Virus record (IMG/VR): IMGVR_UViG_3300017960_000069 | Coordinates: 1 to 20,438 of that record | Direction: 5' to 3' (one strand) | From: a virus | Length of the DNA stretch: 20,438 bases | Part shown: one piece after another, positions 1-7,946 of the stretch | How positions within the stretch are numbered: the first letter of the stretch is position 1 | How the letters are laid out: every line of letters starts with the position of its first letter | Notes under the pieces: model-generated | Told to the model about the DNA's origin: nothing | Databases searched by the model: none | The model's input: only the letters and a program-made list of their open reading frames with translations | Translations under genes and position numbers: made by a program

Positions 1-2775
1 ATAGATCTGTTCGCCAGGTGGAGGGTTAATTCTCAAGAGCACATCAATGTGATAAAACGGTTCGTAATCGGTGAAACGAACCCCATCACCATCCCGACGA
101 ACAACCTCCACCCACCGATCAATATGCCCCACCGAGAAACCGGTACAGTCTCCGGAGAGAGATGTATCAATATGACACCATCTAAGCTTGTTTGGATTAA
201 TCCGTGGAATGTGCCCCGTCTCAATAAACCCCCCTGGAATACGCCGCTCGAACTCCTTGCACATCTCTCCCCATTTGAACTTGCCAGGGCCACCGGCTGT
301 CCACTCACCCATTGAAAACGCATGTCTCACACGATCATCAGCACAACTATCCACAGCTTCCACTCGCTGAATGTATGCCGAGATCGCCTGCGTCGAAATG
401 CCACCAATATCACGAAGAGCGTTCTCGATGTCCGTCTCGAAGTCATTGAGATATTCAATCGGGATATCAATCAGCCACGCATCATTGTCCCTTAGATAGT
501 CATCAGTAACATCATCATATTCGTCCTCCTCCAGTATCCGAGCCTTCATCGAGGACGAAGAACAGACGACCCAGAACTTCTCTCCGCAGAAATCCGTCTC
601 AGGTTTGGCCGTCCATGGGGTGTGGTCGCGCACGAAAACATTCGGATCATTCACGCTCTCTTTTATCTTGCGCTCAGTAAAGCTCTCCAACGTGGCCGCA
701 GACGAAGCGAGAATAACCATTCCAGGAAAGTCCCCACCGGCCTTCTGGAATCTGGATTTGATCCGGCGCAGAAGATTCCGGTAAACTTTTTCAACAGGAT
801 CGAAGTGGGCCGCCGTCTTGCGCTGACCAATCGTCGTGGTGATCTGCTGAGAACGACGTACAGGTGGAAAGTTGGTCTCGTCCAGCCCAACTGCGAACAC
901 GTTAGACCCGAGTATTCTTTCCGATCCGTATGACCCAATGATCACCTTTATATTATTGGGGAAAACAGTGCTCTCTTTGGATATCTTAGGAGCGAACTTC
1001 TCCATAAAATAGATCGACTCGCGGACCTTGTCATCTACGGCAGTCTTCATCACCTCCCGGGCCAGAATCAAGTTCTTGGAGATAAGAGGAATCACCATAT
1101 CGGTACCGGACGACAGACCGAATGTCTTCTGTGGATTCACGAGGCACGATAACTCGTACAGCACCCTACACAGAGCAATAGACAGCACGAAGGTGTTGTG
1201 AACAATGATTCCGTGAGCTGCAAAGTTTTGTGTCCCTGGCACCTCGATATCGTACACCGGCTCTAGAACTTCACTTTGGTCATAGCGCTCAACGCGATCC
1301 CAGAACACATTTCCCCACCACGAACACCAATCAGGGAGATCATATTTCTCGGCAAACCGCACAAAAACACCGTGCCCCATCTGCGATTTCATGGCAGGAC
1401 GTGGCCACCATGCTGCACGGGGGAACGGCCCTATTTCATTCCTTAGTCGCTTCATCACTGTTCTGTTCATCGGTGTGATGTCCACATTGGAATTCGGCTT
1501 CACGAACTCAAGTTCACGAACGGCATCCCTGCACGCATCCTCCTTCCCTAATACCTCTCCGATCGATTCCACGAACCTCAGCACGTTATCACTTCCCAGG
1601 ATCGACAAAGACCATGCCTCTGATGTCCGACTCTCACCGTCGTGCGAGTACGTCATCATCCGAGGCCGCACCCTTGAATGAATACCAAATCGCAACATCA
1701 ACTGCTGAATGTCGAAGATGAATTTTTCGCTGGCAAGGGCAATCCCCACCTCCCAGTCACCGCCCTCCCTGCGACAAACCCAGCCATCACACGCCCATAC
1801 CCTATTAAAAAACAACGCAAGTTGCCGATCATCAAGTCCATAAAATCCAGCAGGCACCCTCTTTTCAGTCGCCTTCTTGTGCAAACCATACTTCTCACGC
1901 ATCCAAAGCGTAGAGAGCGGTCTAACCGTCCACGCACTTCCGGCGTTCTCAACGAAAGAACACCCTCTCCGCCCAGATCCACCGAACGCCAACCTCGCCG
2001 TCACGCTTTCAAACTCACAATGAATTTCAAAATTCTCGTTAGTGAAAGCCATACTATTTGTCGTGGTTCCTCCATCGGTCAGCATGTACGCAACCCACAT
2101 CACCTCATCGTCTGACACGACAGGAGGCGATGATGGTGCTGGCATCTCACGCGCAGTGGCAACCAGATCGCCGGGACGCAGATCGCCAACAGCGACGTAC
2201 CCATCCGGCGTCAACACAGGATGATCAGGAGAGAGGCCCAGCCTCTTTCCGCTCGCCAATGTCAGATCACCACACTTCTTTAATCCGCTCTGCACCACGA
2301 CACATCCGCGCTCACCCGTTACTCGACCATCAAATGAAGCACAAGCGGACCCTCCAGTGGCCAGTGTCGCATCTTTTACATTGACCCTACTGCCTCTCAC
2401 GGGATCGTAGATCTCCGTATCCCCACGGAGACACTTACCAACTCCGATCCCGCCTGTCAGCACCACCTCTCGGTACGGGAAGTCAAAAAGATCGATCAAA
2501 TCCTTCCTCAACTCCGGATACAGCGTCGAGCACGACTCGCCCAGATAATAAGGATCTTCCAGGAACTGTTCCATGGATACCGGTCGCGTATGGTACCGGT
2601 GTTCGATCATTGTCTCGGTGACCAATATCTGCTCTTCTGGGTCGTCGTCGAGCATCCCAAACAGCAAGTCTTGTTCTTGATGAGTCAATGTAGAGATGAT
2701 ATCACCAGCCCGATTTTCGATTTCATCTGGGGTAAGCACAGACTTCTTGCGCCCGTGTTTGTTGGTGATAATCAC
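1..2775 (-). CDS. terL: Terminase large subunit (TerL) with intein, 3' end outside window
   Basis: ATPase-nuclease motor that packages phage DNA into proheads. The 925 codons visible run off the left edge. The spliced host protein has a Walker A motif GGIGVGK-T (residues 108-114, then T528 after the intein), a Walker B VGLDE (D632, E633) and a coupling motif ILASSAAT near 688. The RNase H-like nuclease domain begins with HIDTSLSGDCTG (first catalytic Asp at 870); its other acidic residues lie outside the window. The GTG start at 2775 begins one base after the stop of the upstream gene. No ATG lies nearer than codon 41, and the ribosome binding site is weak, so the start is only probable. The position directly after a small-terminase-like gene fits the usual terS-terL order. 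The intein accounts for residues 115-527. Confidence 0.93.
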   Translation of the reverse strand, partial: MIITNKHGRKKSVLTPDEIENRAGDIISTLTHQEQDLLFGMLDDDPEEQILVTETMIEHRYHTRPVSMEQFLEDPYYLGESCSTLYPELRKDLIDLFDFPYREVVLTGGIGVGKCLRGDTEIYDPVRGSRVNVKDATLATGGSACASFDGRVTGERGCVVVQSGLKKCGDLTLASGKRLGLSPDHPVLTPDGYVAVGDLRPGDLVATAREMPAPSSPPVVSDDEVMWVAYMLTDGGTTTNSMAFTNENFEIHCEFESVTARLAFGGSGRRGCSFVENAGSAWTVRPLSTLWMREKYGLHKKATEKRVPAGFYGLDDRQLALFFNRVWACDGWVCRREGGDWEVGIALASEKFIFDIQQLMLRFGIHSRVRPRMMTYSHDGESRTSEAWSLSILGSDNVLRFVESIGEVLGKEDACRDAVRELEFVKPNSNVDITPMNRTVMKRLRNEIGPFPRAAWWPRPAMKSQMGHGVFVRFAEKYDLPDWCSWWGNVFWDRVERYDQSEVLEPVYDIEVPGTQNFAAHGIIVHNTFVLSIALCRVLYELSCLVNPQKTFGLSSGTDMVIPLISKNLILAREVMKTAVDDKVRESIYFMEKFAPKISKESTVFPNNIKVIIGSYGSERILGSNVFAVGLDETNFPPVRRSQQITTTIGQRKTAAHFDPVEKVYRNLLRRIKSRFQKAGGDFPGMVILASSAATLESFTERKIKESVNDPNVFVRDHTPWTAKPETDFCGEKFWVVCSSSSMKARILEEDEYDDVTDDYLRDNDAWLIDIPIEYLNDFETDIENALRDIGGISTQAISAYIQRVEAVDSCADDRVRHAFSMGEWTAGGPGKFKWGEMCKEFERRIPGGFIETGHIPRINPNKLRWCHIDTSLSGDCTGFSVGHIDRWVEVVRRDGDGVRFTDYEPFYHIDVLLRINPPPGEQIY
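1195..2433 (-). other. Intein with LAGLIDADG endonuclease inside TerL Walker A
   Basis: In-frame 413-residue protein-splicing element. It starts with Cys1 (CLRGDTEIYDP, block A), has block B SPDHPVLTPDGY with His71, and ends with block F VYDIEVPGTQNF and the terminal His412-Asn413; the +1 extein residue is Thr. Two LAGLIDADG-like motifs flank the endonuclease core: VAYMLTDGG (Asp120) and FFNRVWACDGW (Asp216). All residues expected for splicing are present, and the reading frame is open throughout, so I infer it splices. Removing it joins GGIGVGK directly to TF, restoring a standard P-loop. The boundaries follow from this restoration and from the Cys1 and HN/T signatures. Confidence 0.92.
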
Positions 2776-2776
2776 C

Positions 2777-3856
2777 CTATTTCTTCTTTCTGGTGTTGTT
2801 GCTCGTTAGGCGACTCTTCACATTTCCTCGAACACTCGGCTTCCTTGGTCCAGGTGGAAGATTTGGCTTCGGAGCCCTGCGAATCGGCTCCATCTCCACC
2901 TCTTTCTCCTTTGGTGGAGGTGCTGGAGCTTCAGCCTCTTCCAGATCGTCATCTTCTTCTTTTCCGTCATCGTCATCGTCGTCCGTATCCAAAGCCTCCA
3001 CGCGCTCGTCCATCCCCTCATCAGGCTTGCTAAAGTCCTCGCGTACATCACTCCAGTCCGGATCCTGTGGGGCTTCCTCCTCATGGTCTGCCCCGTTGTC
3101 ACCGTCAAACTCGTCGGGCACGTCGTCGGCGTCTGTGGCCTCGTACTCAACGTCCACGATTTGTGACTCATCATCTTCAAGATTCATGTGATCCCCTAAC
3201 TGCATTGGAGTTCCGTCTTGATTGCGAAGATTCCCGGCCCGTTTGATAGCCCCAAGAGCAGCCAGTACGCGCCCGCGAGACACGGGATCCTTGAACGCAT
3301 CCGACGCCCCAGCCCCGTATTTGTTTTTGATGTATTCGACACGCTCCGCCGAAACCGTGATCGTGCCCAAGTCCCGCGATCCCACCAATCCCAGGTCCAT
3401 CTTGATGCTGTGGATCCTGGTAATGATCGACTCCATCCGTTTGTCAATTTTGTCGACCTGCGGGTTGATATTTCCGGTCATCCGCTCCTCGGCATGGAGC
3501 ACGTCGAATCGATACTGCTGGGCGTTATACTGATCCTCCAGCCGCTCCAACTCCTTCATCTTATTGGCGAACTTCTTCTCTGCGGTGGCGAACACACGAG
3601 GGAGCGTGGAATGGATCATTCCACCCTCTCGCATAGACTGCCTGAATCTCTTTAACATTTCGATCAGAGATGAACGTTTGACGTCGCGGTACTCGTTCAT
3701 CCTGCTCTGGATAAAATTCGCTACCGCAGATGGAGGATACCCTGCATACAGCATCTCTTCGACCTGAACATAGCATTTTAGACTACGTATTCTCTTGAAT
3801 TTGTCGATCGATCTGCTCGCTGTCTCAGCCTTTACGCAGCTTCCCATCAAACACAC
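2777..3856 (-). CDS. Putative terminase small subunit / TerL partner with acidic tail
   Basis: 359 residues, immediately upstream of terL. The N-terminal ~75 residues look helical and helix-turn-helix-like (VEEMLYAGYPPSAVANFIQ then SSLIEMLKRFR), followed by a charged coiled-coil stretch (about 85-160). From about residue 225 to 310 the chain is strongly acidic with a run of six Asp, and it ends in a Pro/Lys-rich basic tail. DNA-binding N-terminus, coiled coil and position suggest a small terminase subunit, but I recognise no decisive family signature. A scaffold or other packaging cofactor is possible. The start is GTG at 3856, with AGGA about nine bases upstream, overlapping the end of the helicase gene by 32 bases; an ATG at 3847 is the alternative. 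Confidence 0.6.
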   Translation of the reverse strand: MCLMGSCVKAETASRSIDKFKRIRSLKCYVQVEEMLYAGYPPSAVANFIQSRMNEYRDVKRSSLIEMLKRFRQSMREGGMIHSTLPRVFATAEKKFANKMKELERLEDQYNAQQYRFDVLHAEERMTGNINPQVDKIDKRMESIITRIHSIKMDLGLVGSRDLGTITVSAERVEYIKNKYGAGASDAFKDPVSRGRVLAALGAIKRAGNLRNQDGTPMQLGDHMNLEDDESQIVDVEYEATDADDVPDEFDGDNGADHEEEAPQDPDWSDVREDFSKPDEGMDERVEALDTDDDDDDGKEEDDDLEEAEAPAPPPKEKEVEMEPIRRAPKPNLPPGPRKPSVRGNVKSRLTSNNTRKKK

Positions 3857-6740
3857 CTAGCAACTTCCTGCGATTGCCTTTCCCAGGCAACGCCTTCAAC
3901 CGTGTACCGTTTATCCTATCCGCTTTCGGAGTTTTTTTCCACCTCCCATTTTTTTCCACCTTTAATTTGTCCACCAGGATGTTGATCCGGTTTGCAGCAC
4001 GCTCCTCCGCTTCCTTCTGATCCTCTAGACTCTCAGGTTCATCACCCATAAGCCCAACGAACTGCCCTGTCTTTACCCCAAGCACATCCAACATCAACTC
4101 GTCGTACCCAACGCTGGCCACGCAGTAGTAGCTCGGAACATCCTGAAGAGCATCGTCCACTCCGATCCGAGAAATCCGTGTCTCACATTGAGAATTTCCA
4201 GTGACTGACACCTTGCCGTTCCTCCTCATCACCAGCGTTCCAAGTTCATTATTCAGACACCACACTCGCTTGCCGGGACTAACAGACTCATCCCGCCTAA
4301 ATGAATTCTCCCGCATCGGACTGTCCTGAAGATATGCATCCTGCCTATCGCTAATGTAAATATCATAGACAATATTGCCAGCAGACGTCCTATCCTTTCT
4401 TGTTGAAATGTTTGCACAAAAACCTCTCCGAACACAAAGAGACTGCAGTCTCTCAAACATCACGATATTCGTGTTCGTTATTCTCCTGACAGACGAATCC
4501 CATTTCTTCTTTGCTCCGTCTCCAAGCCAAAGACCATGAATAAAACACTCCAACTGTTCTCTGGTGCAACCTTCAAGAAGCGGACTCATATTCTTGTCGA
4601 GATAACGACGCAGGTCGCACCAACCCTTCAAAGGCTTATCGCGATCCAACCTGCTACGCCTCGACCCAGTCGGGATTCCATACCAAAGCATCCCTCGGAT
4701 ACGATTAACCCACCACTGAACCCCTGCCCCGTTGAGAATTTCAACGATATCCTTATTCCATGGTTGATGCTCAGCCTGGTAAATCGTGACCTGCCTACCG
4801 TTGAAGTTCCCATCGCTCACAAAAAGACCTATCAGTCTCAACTCATCATCTGACAGGTCAACACCAGGGGCATCCTGTATACCGCACACTGGAACATACC
4901 GCCTCTTCACACCTGATAATTTTTCAGCCGTCCCAACACCCCACTCAGATCTCACCGTTCCTTCCGTCGTCCTTCTGTTGCTTCTGTACACCATTCTGTG
5001 GTCACCAGTAACAAGCAGGTCGAGAGTTACAGAATTTATCCGGTACATTTCCTCGTCGTCACCAAGTGAGCGATCCACCTTACCCAAAGCAGGAATCCAT
5101 CTTATTCTCCCACTATCAACCTCAAACCCAGCCACCAGATCACCAACGGCGACATCATCAACGCCTCTGAACCCGTCTTTTGTCAAAACCTCTGTTTTCT
5201 CATCAAAGCAATGAATAGCAGGTGACCAGTCCAGTTCCCCAAACACGCACATTGTTGCTCTATGCTGAAGGCCATCCAGCCCAGCCGCAGATCTCAAGCT
5301 CAGCAGCCCGAGGTCTGTTTTCCCATCCATGAACCGACGTAGATTCACATCCTTCTGCGCCGTCGTCTGCCTGCCAGTAAAAATGGCAGGTTTGAATTCC
5401 TTCAGTCTCTCCTGAAAAATATCGTGAACATCATGATGCCAAGCATACACCAAAGGACGCTCTCCACCCTCAATTAGGCTCGCCACAAACTCAGCAACGT
5501 ACTTGGCCTTCGCCACACCAGTCGCCTTGCGAGACTCGCGCTCAATCATACGAGCCATCTGCCCTTTCACATGAAACCGCGCTGTGTCGTATCCTTTTGC
5601 CTGCTGCTTAGCCGCACCAATCAGCTTGTCATACATGGCCTCGTCATGATGCAAATCCTCGATCTTCCTCGCTATCTTGGGCAGATCAATCGCCACCTCA
5701 TCATCAGAAGCTCGGCGACGCAAAAGTAGTCCCTCGCGAGACAAGTGACCGTTCAATGCCTTCGGGTCAGATACTATCTTCTCGCCGTACCCCGTACACC
5801 ACTCTCTCGTGAATGCCTCGTGGGATCCCAGAGAGTGAAAATCGATCGCGTTCATGACAGACCATATCTCTTGCCCATACCCGTACACAGGTGTACCAGA
5901 TAGCCCCCACACATTCTCTGCTGCCTGGGATGCAAGCGATGCAGCCGAATACTTCGCTGTCCCAGTGTGCCTTAATTCCTGGACCTCATCAAAGATCACC
6001 GTTTTAAACCCACGCGCCAGGATTGTCTTTCTCCACCAAGAGATTAACCCGTAATGAATGATCGCAAACGGGGCGTCCGGGATCTTGTACGGCGTCTGCG
6101 TCTTGAGGATCGGGGCCAGCTTCTCGCCGCGCTTCGTCGCCAACTCAAACGGACCCATGTCGCGCTGCCCCTTCAGCCCAGGGAGATCGAACAGCGTGCC
6201 CACCATCCGCTGCCACTGCTTCTGGACGTGGGTTTGGCAGACGATCAGGACAGGATACTTGTTTGCCGTCGCTGCCGAGGCCAACCCGCTCCACGTCTTA
6301 CCAAGCCCCATCCCATCCCCGAGAACACAGCGACGATTGGACGTCAAAAAAGTAACAGCCGACTCCTGAAATGGATACAAATCTCCAAGAAAGTCCGCTG
6401 GAGGAGTTGTTCGACGACGATCCGCCCCTGACACCCTTTTGTTAATCTGGTCTATCGCGCTCTGCCGAGCATCGTCCAGAACGGATCGACACTGGTCAAT
6501 ATTCACAGGGAAACGCATCAGGAGCCAGTTAAGATCGGCAATCTCCCGGCGCGTAGAATGAAATTCCAAATACCCGCCGCCGCCCCTCGTTACCCGCGCG
6601 CCTGGGAATATCCTCTTCGCATACTCCAGCAGAAGAGCCTCTCCGCTCAGCCGGAACATGTTCAGTTTATCAATAAACACCAGCTTGCCGTAGATGTGCC
6701 CATCCATGCTCGGCTCTTTGAGGTAATCAGGGACCATCAT
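3825..6740 (-). CDS. SNF2-family DNA helicase/ATPase with intein
   Basis: 971 codons; 632 residues after removal of the intein. Superfamily 2 motifs are in order: motif I GDGMGLGKT (141-149), motif II DEVQ (251-254), motif III SGTP (281-284), motif IV region PLVYAWHHDVHDIF (429-442), motif V region SLRSAAGLDGLQ (about 481-492), and motif VI ELDWSPAIH (502-510) continuing after the intein with SQCETRISRIG. Such proteins translocate on double-stranded DNA; in phages they are linked to replication or recombination, the exact role here being unknown. The start ATG at 6740 has GGAGG eight bases upstream; a second ATG follows directly. Near its 3' end two A7 tracts lie in a 13-bp direct repeat. A PD-(D/E)XK nuclease gene lies two genes upstream, consistent with a shared DNA-processing role. 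Confidence 0.93.
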   Translation of the reverse strand: MMVPDYLKEPSMDGHIYGKLVFIDKLNMFRLSGEALLLEYAKRIFPGARVTRGGGGYLEFHSTRREIADLNWLLMRFPVNIDQCRSVLDDARQSAIDQINKRVSGADRRRTTPPADFLGDLYPFQESAVTFLTSNRRCVLGDGMGLGKTWSGLASAATANKYPVLIVCQTHVQKQWQRMVGTLFDLPGLKGQRDMGPFELATKRGEKLAPILKTQTPYKIPDAPFAIIHYGLISWWRKTILARGFKTVIFDEVQELRHTGTAKYSAASLASQAAENVWGLSGTPVYGYGQEIWSVMNAIDFHSLGSHEAFTREWCTGYGEKIVSDPKALNGHLSREGLLLRRRASDDEVAIDLPKIARKIEDLHHDEAMYDKLIGAAKQQAKGYDTARFHVKGQMARMIERESRKATGVAKAKYVAEFVASLIEGGERPLVYAWHHDVHDIFQERLKEFKPAIFTGRQTTAQKDVNLRRFMDGKTDLGLLSLRSAAGLDGLQHRATMCVFGELDWSPAIHCFDEKTEVLTKDGFRGVDDVAVGDLVAGFEVDSGRIRWIPALGKVDRSLGDDEEMYRINSVTLDLLVTGDHRMVYRSNRRTTEGTVRSEWGVGTAEKLSGVKRRYVPVCGIQDAPGVDLSDDELRLIGLFVSDGNFNGRQVTIYQAEHQPWNKDIVEILNGAGVQWWVNRIRGMLWYGIPTGSRRSRLDRDKPLKGWCDLRRYLDKNMSPLLEGCTREQLECFIHGLWLGDGAKKKWDSSVRRITNTNIVMFERLQSLCVRRGFCANISTRKDRTSAGNIVYDIYISDRQDAYLQDSPMRENSFRRDESVSPGKRVWCLNNELGTLVMRRNGKVSVTGNSQCETRISRIGVDDALQDVPSYYCVASVGYDELMLDVLGVKTGQFVGLMGDEPESLEDQKEAEERAANRINILVDKLKVEKNGRWKKTPKADRINGTRLKALPGKGNRRKLLGVFDGKLRKG
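4194..5210 (-). other. Intein with LAGLIDADG endonuclease inside SNF2 helicase motif VI
   Basis: In-frame 339-residue intein, helicase residues 511-849. Cys1 opens CFDEKTEVLTKDGF (block A). Block B is LLVTGDHRMVY with His71. LAGLIDADG-type motifs are LIGLFVSDGNF (Asp133) and FIHGLWLGDGAKK (Asp231). The C-terminal block is VWCLNNELGTLVMRRNGK and ends SVTGN, so the residue before the terminal Asn339 is Gly rather than His; this is a known variant among inteins. The +1 residue is Ser. Removing it joins DWSPAIH to SQCETRISRIG, the expected motif VI. It shares architecture, but little visible sequence, with the TerL intein, suggesting independent acquisition. Confidence 0.92.
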
Positions 6741-7068
6741 ATCCGGAACCTCCGATACAGATGACAGGATAATAACATGAATTAATCTCCGGCATTTTCG
6801 GCCTCTCGATTTTTAAATCAAGGGGTAGCAAAAACGAAGTCCTGTCAAACGAATCCACCCCAAACACCTCGGCCATCCCACCGTACATCTTGATAATCAA
6901 GGGGCAAAGCCTGAGAGTATTCACGTACGCCCTCACCTTCGAAACGTACTCGGCCCTGCTCTTTGCCGCTTTTTCTGCCATTTCCATCAGATCCTCAAGA
7001 TTCAAAACACTCTCATCCCAGGATCGCACATCGGAATACGTATTCCTTTCACCCGTTTTGTTGTTCAT
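6727..7068 (-). CDS. Hypothetical protein between nuclease and helicase genes
   Basis: 113 residues, not recognised. The N-terminal half is charged and probably helical (LNLEDLMEMAEKAAKSRAEY); the C-terminal part is hydrophobic with Pro and Gly (ICIGGSGYDGP at the end). I place the start at ATG 7068 because it shares ATGA with the stop of the upstream nuclease gene and has GGGGA about eight bases upstream; a TTG further upstream is less likely. It overlaps the helicase start by 14 bases. The coupling to both neighbours suggests it is co-translated with the DNA-processing genes, but no function can be read from the sequence. Confidence 0.75.
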   Translation of the reverse strand: MNNKTGERNTYSDVRSWDESVLNLEDLMEMAEKAAKSRAEYVSKVRAYVNTLRLCPLIIKMYGGMAEVFGVDSFDRTSFLLPLDLKIERPKMPEINSCYYPVICIGGSGYDGP

Positions 7069-7454
7069 ATCGTCAGTCCCCAATTCTTCGCCAGCGCCAC
7101 GTATTTAATAGGCTTCCCGTGCGCCTCTTCTATATGGTAATGCAGCCCCCGCTCGCTCACCAGGACAACCGTCTCAACCATCTCACTAGATGCGTAACGG
7201 GCCACCTGAGAAGCCACAGACTTCGCATTAGGCTTCCCTTTCTTCACCTCGACGGCCACAGCGCCCTCCACGAGCAAGTCCACCCTGCAACGCGGGGCAA
7301 TGGTCACCTCGCGTTCATAGGCCAACCCTGCGCCCTCCAGGGCCTTTATAATCGCCACCACAACCTCAGACTCCAACCGGACCACTGGGATACGGATGCT
7401 TCGAGTGGCAACCAAGACTCGATCAACGAGAGAGAGTTCGGGTTCGTGGGTCAT
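7065..7454 (-). CDS. PD-(D/E)XK family nuclease
   Basis: 129 residues. The core reads YEREVTIAPRCRVDLLVEGAVAVEVKKGKP: Asp59 in RVDLL and Glu69-Val-Lys71 form the PD-(D/E)XK catalytic signature, with a possible upstream Glu30 on the first helix and Gln83 in the following helix (SVASQVARYAS). The size and a single-domain layout resemble small phage restriction-like or resolvase-like nucleases; the exact subfamily is not clear. The ATG at 7454 has AGGAGG six bases upstream, and a 16-bp palindrome sits just before that. It overlaps the next gene by ATGA. Its place near the SNF2 helicase suggests a role in branched-DNA or end processing, which is an inference. Confidence 0.82.
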   Translation of the reverse strand: MTHEPELSLVDRVLVATRSIRIPVVRLESEVVVAIIKALEGAGLAYEREVTIAPRCRVDLLVEGAVAVEVKKGKPNAKSVASQVARYASSEMVETVVLVSERGLHYHIEEAHGKPIKYVALAKNWGLTI

Positions 7455-7467
7455 CAGCCCTCCTGGA

Positions 7468-7483
7468 ACGAACTTGAGTTCGC
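7468..7483 (-). promoter_or_regulatory. Start-associated palindrome, copy 1
   Basis: The minus strand reads GCGAACTCAAGTTCGT, 15/16 identical to the consensus GCGAACTCAAGTTCGC. It lies in the 30-base gap before the nuclease gene, 13 bases from its ATG, just ahead of AGGAGG, and one base after the stop of the preceding gene. As RNA it could form a five-pair stem with loop UCAA. It is the only copy with an altered terminal base. No U-run follows, so it is not an intrinsic terminator. Confidence 0.85.
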
Positions 7484-7484
7484 G

Positions 7485-7946
7485 CTATTTCTTCAACGAT
7501 GACAATTTACTATGATCGACCGCCACGAAATTACGCATCGGTCCAAGCCTTAGATTCATTCCACAATGAGGACACGGATCCCCAACTGCACCAATGTCCT
7601 TCTGGGGATCCAGTTTGCAGTTCGCGCACACCACCTCAAACACCGCAGCAATGGCACCAAACCCTGTCCTCTCATCTATCCCGAAGAGACCATTCAGCAC
7701 CCCGAGAAAGCCAACTTTGTAAACTTTCCTGCCGCCAACTTCTACCGGCTCGTCATCCTCCCACACGTCGTGGACGGCCCCTGGGATTTGATCCATACTA
7801 ACCTGGATCTCCTCATCTTTGGCCAATTCATCATTACAAGGAACCTTTGCTGCTCGCAACGCAGCCATCGCCTCCGGATCAGCCTTGACCGCCCGATTGA
7901 GAACATTCAATGCGTCAGCGATACTGATGTTCTTTCTAATAGTCAC
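7485..7946 (-). CDS. Zinc-ribbon hypothetical protein
   Basis: 153 residues, function unknown. The first ~50 residues are helical (IADALNVLNRAVKADPEAMAALRAAKV), followed by an acidic segment. A C-terminal zinc ribbon has CANC and CPHC pairs (about residues 109-112 and 127-130). The start is GTG 7946, overlapping the end of the upstream gene by 11 bases with GGTGGCGGA just before it; no ATG is available nearby. The Cys pairs suggest a structural zinc site. I do not recognise the family. Confidence 0.75.
   Translation of the reverse strand: MTIRKNISIADALNVLNRAVKADPEAMAALRAAKVPCNDELAKDEEIQVSMDQIPGAVHDVWEDDEPVEVGGRKVYKVGFLGVLNGLFGIDERTGFGAIAAVFEVVCANCKLDPQKDIGAVGDPCPHCGMNLRLGPMRNFVAVDHSKLSSLKK

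Noticed and set aside
1502-1517. Close match to the start-associated palindrome (GAACTCAAGTTC core) inside the TerL intein
   Set aside because: It lies in coding sequence for V-R-E-L-E-F-V, is not near a start codon, and loses the outer palindrome bases, so it is most likely chance.
663-1982. Alternative minus-strand frames inside terL that could suggest a broken gene
   Set aside because: The main frame is open without interruption from 2775 to 1 and yields all TerL and intein motifs, so there is no frameshift.
2940-2995. GAC/GAT trinucleotide-rich tract, possible microsatellite or binding array
   Set aside because: It encodes the acidic tail of the TerL-neighbour protein with mixed codons and irregular units; composition explains it.
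2590-3655. Several plus-strand open frames opposite the terminase genes
   Set aside because: Ser- or Pro-rich low-complexity translations mirror the acidic coding sequence on the minus strand; no ribosome binding site or motif.
3932-3961. Two A7 tracts (minus strand) in a 13-bp direct repeat near the end of the helicase gene, one resembling a slippery heptamer A AAA AAT
   Set aside because: A -1 shift there ends within about a dozen codons, and the repeat encodes ordinary Lys/Glu-rich residues; nothing supports programmed frameshifting.
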